Origin: JBBILU01 sp037444775
GTDB lineage: Bacteria > Patescibacteriota > Gracilibacteria > BD1-5 > UBA6164
Assembly (NCBI GenBank): GCA_037444775.1
Contig: JBBILU010000022.1
Span: 1-18,461 of the forward strand
Direction: 5' to 3'
Length of the DNA stretch: 18,461 nucleotides
Part shown: piece after piece, positions 6,803 to 16,762 of the stretch
Layout of the letters: each line of letters starts with the position of its first letter
Position numbering within the stretch: position 1 is the first letter of the stretch
The notes under the pieces: model-generated
What the model was told of the DNA's origin: nothing
The model's database searches: none
What the model saw: only the letters and a program-made list of their open reading frames with translations
Position numbers and translations under genes: made by a program

Positions 6803-8653
6803 ATGTACGAATTAGCAACAAAGAGACATTCTCTTGCACACATTATGGCACAAGCTGTAAAAGAATTGTATCCAGAAGCAAAAATTGCAACTTGACCAGA
6901 TATTGAAAATGGATTTTATTATGATTTTGATTTCGGAGAAATAAAATTTAGTGAAGAAAACTTGAAAGAGCTAGAAAAAACTATGAAAAAAATTATTTCT
7001 CAAAATCAGGATTTTGTCAGATTTGAAGTAGATTTTGCAAAAGCTAGAGAAATTTTACTTTTAATGAATGAAGAATTTAAAAGTGCTATTATTGATAAAT
7101 TAGAATCTGGGGATTTCAAAAATAAAGAAAAAATTTCTGATAAAATTAGTTTTTATGTAAATCTTTGAATTTGAGGAAAAACAAGAGAAGATGTACATTC
7201 TTTAGTTCAAAATTATATTGAACTTGGAGAAAAAAATGTGAAATTTATTGATATGTGTACAGGTCCTCATGTTGATAATTCAAACAAACTTGATGCACAT
7301 TCTTTTAAACTAACAAAAGTAGCTTGAGCATATTGGCTTTGAGATTCAAATAACAAACAATTAACTAGAATTTATGCAGTTGCTTTTGAAAATAAAGAAG
7401 AACTTGATAAGCATTTAAAAATGCTTGAAGAAGCAAAAAAAAGAGATCATAGAATTATAGGACAAAAGTTGAAACTTTTTACTATTTCAGAATTAGTTGG
7501 TTCATGACTTCCTTTATTTCAACCAGCATGAATGATTATCAGAAAAGAATTAGAAGATTATCTTTGGGATTTACATAAATTAAGAGGATATTCCAGAGTT
7601 TGTACTCCACATTTAGCCAAAGAAGAATTATACCAAACTTCTTGACATGCATGACATTATTTAGAAGATATGTTTAGTGTTTGGGGGTGAACATCTAAGG
7701 AAAAATTCTATGTAAAACCTATGAACTGTCCTCATCATATGCAAATTTTTGCTGATAATCAATTCTCTTATAGAGATATGCCAATTCGTTATTTTGAACC
7801 AGCAGTTGTGTATAGAGATGAAAAATCATGACAACTTTCATGACTTACAAGAGTAAGAAGTATTACTCAAGATGATGGACATTTATTTTGTAGAATAGAT
7901 CAAATCAAAGATGAAGTAAAAACTATTACAGATATCATCAAAGAATTTTATACTACAATGTGAATGACTAAAGATTATTGGGTAAGTTTATCTGTTAGAT
8001 GAGAAGATAAAGCAAAATATTTATGAACAGAAGAAGTATGGGAAAAGGCAGAATCAGCTTTAGAAGAAGCAGCAAAAGAAAATAATTTACCCTATAAAAG
8101 AGTAGAATGAGAAGCTGCATTTTATGGACCAAAACTTGATTTTATGTTCAAAGATGCTATTTGAAGAGAATGGCAATTGTCAACTATTCAGTGTGATTTT
8201 AATCTTCCTCAAAGATTTGACTTAAGTTTTACTAACTCTCTTTGAGAAAAAGAAAGACCAGTGGTAATTCATAGAGCTATTGCTGGAAGTTTAGAAAGAG
8301 GAATGGGAGTTTTGATTGAGCATTTTGCTGGAGTCTTTCCTCTTTGGTTAGCTCCAAGACAAGTAATTATTGTTCCTGTTATGCCAATGTTTGATGATTA
8401 TGCAGAAAAAATATTAAAAGAGCTTAAAAATTCCTGAATTAGAGCAAGTGCTGATTTTTCAACAGATTGATTAAATAAAAAAATCAGAAATGCTGAACAA
8501 ATGTATAATAATTATATTCTTGTAGTTTGAGAACAAGAACAAAAATCAAATTCTGTTGCTGTTAGAAATTATAAAACAAAAGAACAAAGTATAGAGAAAT
8601 TAGAGGATTTTAAGGCTAGAATTTTGGAAGAAATTAGAGAAAAAAGTTTGTAA
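6803..8653 (+). CDS. thrS: Threonine--tRNA ligase (no TGS domain)
   Basis: This 616-residue cytosolic enzyme charges tRNA-Thr with threonine using ATP. The editing domain comes first, with RHSLAH (H9, H13) and DMCTGPH (C near 152), which clear mischarged Ser-tRNA. The class II catalytic core follows with KPMNCPHH, VYRDEKSG, TRVRSITQDDGHLF and VIHRAIAGSLERGMGVLIEHFAG. The zinc ligands are the Cys near 308 and the His near 358 and 490. The C-terminal anticodon-binding domain runs from APRQVIIVP. The N-terminal TGS domain of about 60 residues in the E. coli enzyme is missing; the protein begins directly at the editing domain. Glycines use both GGN and TGA. It is the last gene of the operon controlled by the Thr-codon leader and ends at a bidirectional terminator. 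Confidence 0.95.
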
Positions 8654-8654
8654 T

Positions 8655-8686
8655 AAAAAATCGTTGGAAATTCCAACGATTTTTTA
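8655..8686. terminator. Bidirectional terminator between thrS and dnaX
   Basis: A long near-perfect palindrome pairs AAAAAATCGTTGGAA (8655-8669) with TTCCAACGATTTTTT (8671-8685). It begins right after the thrS stop and ends one base before the dnaX stop on the other strand, so it serves both convergent genes. Confidence 0.88.
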
Positions 8687-10105
8687 TTACATTAATTTTA
8701 CATTCAAATTAAGTTTCATATTTTGAATAGCTTGATTTATTATAGATAAAGACTCTCCATTATTAACAGAATTTAGTGCAAATTTAGTTTTGAAAAATAT
8801 TTTTAAATCTTTTCATTCTTGCTTTATTTCTGCTCATTTTAAACTCATAATAATTGCTCATTTAGCTCAAACTTCTTTCAAAGTCTTAAAGAATAATTCT
8901 GTATTAAAACTTGAAATATTTTCAAATTTCTCTTCTTTTTTTTCTTCTTCAAAATCTCAAAAAACATCTAAAAGATCTGATTCATTAAGAATATTAGCTT
9001 TTTTATCTTCTTTAGAAATAGATGAAATTTCTGGATGTTTCAGAGAAATATCTATACTTGTACTTTCTTTTTCTTCAAAAAAAATAGGAATTAGATTATT
9101 TTTTTCTTCTAAAATCTTCAAAATTCAAATCAAAAAAGTTGTAGATTCATCAAGGGAATTCTTTGTTTTTGAATAAGTTTCATTTAATTCATCAAGAATT
9201 TTAATTAAATTTGAGATATTTTCTCAAGATTTTAACTTTAATAAAACTTTTTCTTTTGTAAAAAATATTAATTGTTTAAAAAAGATTTTTATATTTTTTC
9301 AACTTTCTAAAATACTTTCAAAATCATCTACTACTTCCCTATTTTTATTTGTTAATTTCGTCAAAAAATCATCTAAAATATTTTCTTCAACAATTCAAAG
9401 GCTAGAAATTAATTTAGAAAAATTTATTTCATTATCAACAACTAATTGTTCAAATAAAGAAATGGCATTTCTAAGTCATCAAGATGAAGCTTTTGCTATA
9501 TAATTTAAAGATTTTTCATCTATTTGTATTTTTTCTTCAGAAGCTATAAATTTCAATCTATTTTTTATATTTTCTAAAGTATGATTTTTGAAATCATATC
9601 TTTGACATCTGCTAATTATCGTTTCTGGAACTTTATGAGTTTCAGTTGTTGCTAAAATAAATTTTACATATTCTGGTGGTTCTTCAAGAATTTTTAAAAG
9701 TGCATTAAATGCTCATTTACTAAGCATATGAACTTCATCTATTATATAGATTTTATATTTTGCATTTGTTGGTCTAAATTGAGCTTTTTCAATAATTTCT
9801 CTTATATTATCAACTCAAGTATGACTTGCGGCATCTATTTCAATAACATCAATTAAACTTTCAGTATTTATTGCATTACAAATAGAACAATTATTACAAG
9901 GATTTCAAGAATCTCCATTTTCACAATTCAAGGCTTTTGCAAAAATTCTTGCAGTTGAAGTTTTTCAAGTTCATCTTGGTCAGCAAAATAAATATGCTCA
10001 AACAGTTTTCTCGTTTGCGACAGCTTTTTGCAAAGTTTCTTTTATAAATTCTTGTCAAACAAGACTTTCAAAGTCTTTTGGTCTATATTTTAAGTAAAGT
10101 GACAT
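8687..10105 (-). CDS. dnaX: DNA polymerase III subunit gamma/tau
   Basis: 472 residues. DnaX is the AAA+ clamp-loader ATPase that opens the beta sliding clamp and links polymerase cores. Motifs seen: YLKYRPKDFESLVGQ at the N-terminus, Walker A GPRGTGKT (42-49), the four zinc cysteines (61, 70, 73, 76), DAASHTGVDNIRE, Walker B YIIDEVHML (DEVH 123-126), sensor-1 LATTE and the arginine-finger SRC (165-167). After the clamp-loader core there is an acidic, low-complexity linker (about 360-410) and a C-terminal domain of about 60 residues. The protein is thus shorter than a full tau. Most motif glycines are TGA. It starts 16 bases after the methyltransferase stop, as the last gene of the murE operon. 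Confidence 0.94.
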
Positions 10106-10121
10106 TTTGAAGAGTTAGAAG

Positions 10122-11195
10122 TTAAGAAGCAATAGATTTTTTTCCTAAAGCATTATCATAATCAATAATATTTAATTGTTCAAATGAAATATGTTTTACT
10201 GGATTAAAATCTGTTTTATTTATATTTATAAATCTATTATTTAAAATAATATTACTACAATTTAATAATTTATTAAATTGTTTTCATATTTCAACTCACA
10301 TTAAAGGAGGAACAGCATTTCATATTTGTCTATATTGTGAACTTATAGATCATTCAAATATAAAATTATCTGGGAATGTTTGAATTCTAGCATATTCTCT
10401 TACCGTCATTCTTCTTTCTTGTGAAGGGTGAGGCATTATTATAGGTCATCAAGTTCCTCATCATCTTCATGTAATAGTTGGAGCTGGTTTATCCCAATCA
10501 ATATGACGATTTCATAAATATCAATTTATTTTTACTTTATGTTTGCTTCAATAATGATTTGGTATATTTTGTGAATATTCTATAGGTAAATCTCAAATAG
10601 CATCTCTTACAGTTTTTTTATTTGTAAATTTAATTTCAGGAAAAATATATTTATATTTTAAATCATTTCTTATTCAAACAATTATAACTCTTTTTCTATT
10701 TTGAGGAACTCAATAATCAGAAGAGTTTAATATTTGCCACTCAACATTATATCAAATTTTTTTAAAATCATTTAAAATCATTTTAAAAACTTTTCATAAT
10801 TTCTTTGTTTTATCAAAATTATTTTCATATCATCACAAACTACAAAGTCAAGTTACATTTTCTGCAAGAAAGAATTTAGGACTTTTTCATTTTATGACTC
10901 TTAATAATTCTAAATATAATTTATTTCTGTCATCTTTTTCATTTCTATAAATATTTGCAACTGAAAAATCCTGACAAGGAAATCATCATATTACAATATC
11001 TCAATCAGGAATATCATCAATATTAACATCTATTATTGATTTATGTTCTATTATAGAGTTAGAAATATTAAAATTCTTTTTATATGTATCTATTGCATCT
11101 TTATCAAAATCATTAGCATATACAATTTCATGTCAAGCTATATGAAATCATAAATCTAATCATCAACATCAACAAAACAAAGATATGATTTTCAT
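10122..11195 (-). CDS. DNA (cytosine-5-)-methyltransferase
   Basis: A 357-residue enzyme that transfers methyl from S-adenosylmethionine to carbon 5 of cytosine within a recognition sequence. Motifs are in canonical order: I FCGCGGLDLG (7-16), IV GGFPCQDFS with catalytic Cys74, VI AENV (111-114), VIII QNRKRVIIVG, a target-recognition region of roughly 180-255, IX RRMTVREYARIQTFP, and X QIGNAVPP (290-297). Five of the first 21 codons are TGA glycines, so it could not be made under the standard code. It follows the broken reading frames at 11201-11805 by five bases, the arrangement of a type II restriction-modification pair, and precedes dnaX by 16 bases. The target sequence cannot be deduced. 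Confidence 0.93.
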
Positions 11196-11200
11196 AATAG

Positions 11201-11704
11201 TTAATTTAATATATAAATTTTATTGTCTATTTTACTTAAAATTTTATTACATTCATTTATTATTAAATCTTTATATTTATCCTTATTTTTATAATTATTT
11301 ATGTAATAAATAATATAATTTGATAATTTCTCTTCAGTTTCTTCTATTTCTTTTATAATACTATCTGTTAAAAAATTGAAATCTAATCTTATATGTTTTG
11401 ATATTGCTAAAACTTTTGTTCTATCCATTCTAATAGAATTTCATTCCCATCTATTTAAAATAGTTAGTAGTTCATCTTTGTTTGATGAATTATCTTTTAA
11501 TAATTGATAAAATTTTTCTCAATTAGTTATATAAAGGTCCATTATTAAATCATTTTTTATTGCTATTAATATATCATCTGAAAAGATTTGTTTAAACATT
11601 TCTAAAAACCTTTTTCTAAATCTTTCATATTCTCAATTTTTTTTAATTATTTCAAATAAATTTTTTAATTGAGGTTTTGATCATAATCAAATTCAACTTT
11701 TTCA
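11201..11704 (-). CDS. Putative restriction-associated protein, main part of a frameshifted gene
   Basis: The frame is open from just after a TAA at 11705-11707 down to the TAA at 11201 (167 codons). The first ATG is at 11599, but the coding character starts earlier, with GIGLGSKPQLKNLFEII. The product is helical and Lys/Ile/Asn-rich. I see no clear PD-(D/E)xK, HNH or GIY-YIG motif, so a nuclease function rests only on its place five bases upstream of a cytosine methyltransferase. The preceding frame (11665-11805) supplies a start codon and about 35 residues. One extra A in the A5 tract at 11698-11702 would join the two into about 201 residues (SVDNEKSGIGLGSKPQ across the joint). Confidence 0.5.
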
Positions 11705-11805
11705 TTATCTACAGAAAGTTTATTAGGATAAACAAATAATATTTTTTCTTTTAAAAAATTTTTTAATTCTCCTAAAGAATCATCTATTCTATAAATTTTG
11801 TTCAT
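11665..11805 (-). CDS. N-terminal part of the frameshifted gene (46 aa as read)
   Basis: ATG at 11805, 10 bases after the murE stop, preceded by AAGCAAAT. It begins MNKIYRIDDSLGELKNFLKE and reaches a TAA at 11665-11667. The frame relation to the downstream ORF is a single missing base, and the overlap of open frames (11665-11704) confines the lesion to about 40 bases that include an A5 tract. Alone it is too short to be a recognisable protein, so it is best taken as the amino end of the same gene. Confidence 0.5.
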   Translation of the reverse strand: MNKIYRIDDSLGELKNFLKEKILFVYPNKLSVDNEKVEFDYDQNLN

Positions 11806-11815
11806 ATTTGCTTTT

Positions 11816-13120
11816 TTATATTTTATTTTCATCAATTCCTTTCAAAATCTCATTTACAACTGCTTTATCGTGCCAAGGAATTTTTCATTCATTAGTTACC
11901 ATAACATGCTCATCTCACTTCCCTGCTATCAAAATAATATCATTTTTAATTCATGTTATTAAAGCTGTTCTAATTGCTTCCTTTCTATCTTGAATTATCC
12001 AGAAATTTTCTCATTCTTTTCTTTCTATTCAAGGTAAAACATCTTTGATTATATCTCAAGTTTTCTCAGAATAATCATCATCTTGAGTCAAAATAACAAT
12101 ATCTGATTTTTCAGAAACAACTCTTCACATAATTGGCCTTTTTGTTTTGTCTCTATCTCAAGTAGCTCAAAAAACAGTTATAATTCTATTTTTTCACTCA
12201 ATATTTTTCAAAGTATCAAGAACTTTGTCTAATGCATCTTCTGTATGAGCATAATCAATAAAAATTTTAAATCATTCATTATTAGGAATTTCCTCCATTC
12301 TTCAAGGAACTCAAGAAACTTCTTTTATTGATTTTTCTATAATATCTCTTTCTATTCATAAAGCTAAAAACACTCAAGTCGCAGCCATAATATTAGCAAT
12401 ATTAAAACTTCACATTAACTTAGTTTCAATATTCAAGTTTTTTCAAGGAATTGTTAATTCAAATTTTGTTCAAGAAATAGAAGCTTTTATATTTTTTGCT
12501 TTCAAATTAGCTTTAGAATCTACTCAGTAAGTATAAACTGTATCATAGGTTTCTGCTAAAAATAATTCTGAATAATTTGAATCTAGATTTATAACTGCTG
12601 TTTTTTTAATTCAAGGTTTTCTTTCGTAGGCTATCAGATTTTTAAAAATTTGAAGTTTTGTATTTACATAATCATCCATTGTTTTATGCAAATCTAAATG
12701 ATCTTGAGTAATATTTGTTAAAACACAAATATCATAATTCAGACCCCAAATTCTGTTCATTTTTATTCAATGACTTGCTGTTTCTATAATTGCAATTTCA
12801 CATCATTCTTTTTTTGCTATACTAAGAAGTCTTTGTAATTCAAAAACATCTGGGCTGGTCATTTTTGTGTCATTTGGATATTCTTTATCTCAAATAATTA
12901 TATTTACTGTTGTAAACATAAAAACCTTTTTTCAAGCTTCTTTAAGTCATTTAGCAATTATATTACAAGTTGTAGTTTTTCAATTTGTTCAAGTTACTCA
13001 AATTATAACCATATTTTTATGAGGAAATCTATAAATTAGATTTGCAATAATTGCTCTAATTTTATGATAACTCAGCCTCAAAGGACTATCAAGAGCTATT
13101 AATTTCTTTAAATAATTCAT
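11816..13120 (-). CDS. murE: MurE-like Mur ligase with shortened N-terminus
   Basis: 434 residues, a cytosolic ATP-dependent ligase. MurE adds the third amino acid to UDP-MurNAc-L-Ala-D-Glu in peptidoglycan synthesis. Motifs: P-loop GVTGTNGKTTT (41-51, glycines TGA), MTSPDVFELQRLL, ETASHGI, TNITQDHLDLH, GRMEEIP, DYAHTEDALDKVL and GATGDRDKTKRP, matching MurE better than MurC, MurD or MurF. The P-loop starts near residue 44 instead of about 113 as in E. coli, so most of the N-terminal UDP-binding domain is absent. The DNPR motif that recognises meso-diaminopimelate reads DDDY, and the GKGHE loop reads GKGDE. The substrate amino acid is therefore open. First gene of the apparent murE-RM-dnaX operon. 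Confidence 0.85.
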
Positions 13121-13153
13121 AAAACTTATATGTTAAAAATAAACTCCGTTTAT

Positions 13154-13182
13154 AGTATAGAAAATTTGAAAAAAAACAAAAA
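13154..13182 (-). promoter_or_regulatory. Candidate promoter of the murE operon
   Basis: Minus-strand TATACT (13159-13154) lies 33 bases before the murE ATG, with only a poor T-rich -35 (TTTTTG) at 17 bases. The gap between this and the terminator upstream is the only non-coding stretch before the four-gene operon. Confidence 0.35.
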
Positions 13183-13234
13183 ATTTATTTATTTTTCTCG
13201 TGAAAATTTGCGAAAATGTAGATAATTTCAGTTA

Positions 13235-13274
13235 AATCCAAAAAAGATATTTTTCAAAATATCTTTTTTGGATT
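13235..13274 (-). terminator. Terminator of the surface-protein operon
   Basis: A 19-bp inverted repeat (13235-13253 with 13256-13274) has a two-base centre. On the minus strand the inner hairpin GATATTTT/AAAATATC is followed by T6. It lies about 27 bases past the stop of the DUF2339-like gene. The palindrome is nearly symmetrical, but no plus-strand gene uses it. Confidence 0.75.
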
Positions 13275-13300
13275 CTTAATCTAGGTTTTGCTAATTAAAA

Positions 13301-16300
13301 TTAATCTTCATTTATTAATTCTACATTCCCTCAAATATCAATGAAATCTTTTATATCACTTCTTATTTTGTCAAATTCTCTTCTAGTTAAATCTGACTTA
13401 TAATGTTTCAAAACATATTTGTAAATTTCATTAAGTTCTCCTCCTTCAAAATTATTTTTTTTGAATTTATTTATTACAATTTTGGTTATTTTTATTAAAT
13501 TCCTAGATCTAATTGTAAACTTCTTTCAATTATTCAGATTAAATCTAACAAACTTTATTCCAGAATCATCTACTTTTTCAAGTAATAAATTTATTTTTTC
13601 ATCTTCATTTTTTATCTCCTCTAAGCTTCTTTTTTGAAAATTATATTCTATTTCTTCAGAAAAATCTTTTTTAGAATCTTGTTTTATATCTTCTTCATTT
13701 GGAGTAATTAAATTATTAAATTTAAGTTCAGATAAAATATTATTTCAATACTTTTTTGTATACAATGTTGAAATAATTACAAATATTATTCATAATACAA
13801 GAAATGCTATTACTCTGTAACTTGTGTCTGTTATTTGCCAAACATCCATCAAAAATATTTTTGTAGAGGTCAATATAATAAAATATAATCATAAAGTTCT
13901 TAAATTAATTTTGTCTTTTTGGATTCAATAAATTAAAAGTATAGAAGCTATTAATCCCCAATAAATTGTCAAAGAAAAAGTATTTTCAAAAAAATTGAAG
14001 ATATAAAAGTTAGTTATTAAAAAAGAATAAAAACCTATGATTAAATATAATATTATGTTTAATTCCCTATTTTTATTTAACTTTTTCCAAATTAAATAAT
14101 TTCAAATTACTAATCAGGTTGCTAAATATTGCAATATTATTAGATTTCCTAAATTTAAACTTTCTAATTTATTTTTTATTATTTCAAATGATCAAATGTG
14201 GTAAAAGCAAAAGAAAGTAAGTATTATTAAGAAGAAATATTTTAATAAAATTGAGTTTGTTAATAAAGAATAAAAGCTTCATAAAATCATTAAAAATAAA
14301 CTTATTCATAATAAACTCCATCAAGTATTTGTACTTGGAATTATTTGTGATAATAGAATAGTTAATATGATTATTCCCAAAATATGCAAAAAATGATGAA
14401 TAATACTGTTATTTTTTTCTTTATCTATGAAAAACAAATTCATAATTAATGAAAGAAATATTATAGAAAAAGAAATTAAAAATTTAAAATCTCATTCTTG
14501 TATAATAGAGACTAGTAATGATAATTTTACAAGTCAAATAATAAATAAAATATTTCAAGCAATAAAAAGTTTGTTTTCTCTATTTCTGCTATAAAAATAA
14601 AATAATATAGTAGCCTCAAAAAGCCATATTGTTCAAGTTATTTCAGGGTATTTAGAAAATATTATAGCAATGGCAATAGAAAAAATTGATAAACTTATCA
14701 TAGCATAATTGTAAAATATGTTTTTTAAGTTATTATCCTTTTCTTTAGAATTTTGTAATTTTGAAACAATTACAAAACTTTGAAGAAAATATATTATAGC
14801 AAGAGACATAAATGCTAATCATACACTAATTCAAGGGAAAAATTCTTGACCAAAATTATGAATCTGAAATAAAATAAACAAAACTCATCAAATACTTCAA
14901 GCAATTAATGTTAGTAGGTTTTCTTTTTTTTCTATTAAATTTTTATTTAAAAAAGGTGTTGCTAAGTTCAGTATTCAAAAAATTATTAAACTAGAAATTG
15001 CTGGAATTATATAAATTTTTGATATTTCTAGAGTGGTCAATGGAGTTAATAAAAATATTCCTCAAATTGTTCAGATTAAATATAATTTTCATAAATTTTC
15101 TTTTTTACTTAATACAAAAGAAAATATTATGAAAATAAGAGATGTTCCTAAAATTATTAAATATTCTATTAAATTTATGCTCTCTATATTTCAGACTAAA
15201 TTGAAATTAGATAATGAAATTATTACTCATAATCCTCAAATGTAAAAGTTTATAAATAAAGTTCCTATATTATTTTTTAATAGAAAAACGGCTCAAATTA
15301 GATAAAAAAACAAAAATATGGTTCACTCTAATATGTAAAAATTATTTCAAAGAAAAATCATTAAAAAAACGAAAATAATTAAAGGAATTAAAAGTGAAAA
15401 TTTTATTCAATTTGAAGATTTTAATAATCTTATTCATAAAAAGAAAAAAAATCAAATTATAATATTATAGAATAAAAAGGCATTTTCTAAAATAATACTT
15501 CAATTTGTTTGAGAATTAAATATCATTAAAATTATAGAAATATAACTTCAAAATAAAGCTTTTTCAAGTATGCTATACAATTTTAAATTATTTAAAATAT
15601 AAATCAAAGTCACATTTAAAATGCTAGAACAAATTAATTTAGTTATAAATCAAATTGAATCAGTAAAAGGAGCAACTAAAAATAATAAATTTCATAATAA
15701 AAATATACTATAAAAAAGCCATGTTTCATTACTTTTTTTGTTATTTGAAATAGCTATAAATAAACTTCATAAAGAAATTATCATTGAGTATCAAACTAAT
15801 GTATATGGTGTTTGTGAAGGTTCTGATCAAATTATAAAAGGGTTTAAATAAGCTCATATTATTGAAAATATAAGTAATGTTCTAGAATTGTAAACAAGAG
15901 AAGTTACAATTCATAGTACAGTATTTAATATTAAAAATAAAAAAGTTGTAGTTTCTGTTAAATATCAATTATCTCAAACTAAAAATCTTCAAGATAATAT
16001 TACAGCATAATTTATTAATAAGCTAACTCAAAATAGTATTTCAGATTCTCATTTATGTCATTTTTTGTCTAAATAAATTCCTGATAAAAAAACAAGAAGT
16101 CATACAATAAATCATAAAATAATTCTTCCGACTTCTCAAATTACTTCCCAAAAAGCTCAAACTAATCATTTTAAGAAAAATACAACAGCAAAAAATATTA
16201 GGATTCAACCTAGCTTTGCTAAAGTATTTGTACTAAAAAAATCTTTTATTTTTCAGAAGAATTTAGAAACATAATTTTCTGTTTTGTTTTCTAAATTATT

Positions 16301-16633
16301 AACTTTTTCAAAGAACTCTTTTTGAATTATATTTTCTCTTCTTTCTTCTCTCCTCCCTTCTTTTTTTTCAACTCTTTCAACTTTTTTAAAATTATCAATT
16401 TCTAAATTAGATGTATAAACTTTTTCTACATCTTTATTATCTTTTTTTATATTTTCTTTTTTAATTATATGTTCTTGTAATGAATTTTCTATAAAAGAAG
16501 AATTTAAAAAAACAAATTTGCATAATAATGCTACTATTATAGCAAAAAGTGTTAAATTATAATCTACTGCAAAAATAGATAATCAAATTCATATAGATAT
16601 TATAGTTGCGAAACGATTTAGTACTTTATTCAT
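13301..16633 (-). CDS. DUF2339-like giant polytopic membrane protein
   Basis: 1110 residues. An N-terminal TM pair (about 1-45) is followed by a charged, probably coiled-coil segment (about 50-125). More than twenty hydrophobic segments follow, then a soluble lysine/glutamate-rich C-terminal tail of about 150 residues. Two blocks match what I know of DUF2339. One follows the coiled coil (TLAKLGGILIFFAVVFFLKG, later GRIILGFIVGLLVFLSGIYL). The other lies near the end of the membrane part (TKIFLMDVWQITDTSYRVIAFLVLG, then STLYTKKYG). The family has no established function; cell-envelope roles are suspected. The tail with FEGGELNEIYKYV is an unusual addition. Dozens of in-frame TGA codons fall at glycine-like positions. 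It is the last gene of the operon with the thrombospondin-repeat protein. Confidence 0.8.
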
Positions 16634-16671
16634 ATTTGCTTATTAAATTGTATTATAAATATTTTAGAAGT

Positions 16672-16761
16672 TTAAATTCAACCTCGGAGAATCACTAAAA
16701 AGCATAATCCTAATATGATGATTAATAGCAGACTAATTTTAGAATTTAGTAATATATCCAT
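16672..16761 (-). CDS. 29-aa single-TM miniprotein
   Basis: The ORF MDILLNSKISLLLIIILGLC (first 20 residues) continues to RGGI and TAA; one glycine is TGA. It is almost entirely one hydrophobic helix. Its ATG begins one base after the TAA of the thrombospondin-repeat gene (TAATATG), as expected for translational coupling, and 38 bases separate it from the next gene. I do not recognise it. Small membrane proteins next to secreted or anchored proteins often act as accessory subunits, but that is only an inference. Chance occurrence cannot be excluded at this length. Confidence 0.45.
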
Positions 16762-16762
16762 A

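Noticed and set aside
8790..9176. Open plus-strand frame of 128 codons
   Set aside because: It is antisense to the linker and C-terminal part of dnaX. Its Ser/Phe/Lys composition is the mirror of Glu/Lys-rich coding, and the minus-strand frame has clear DnaX motifs.
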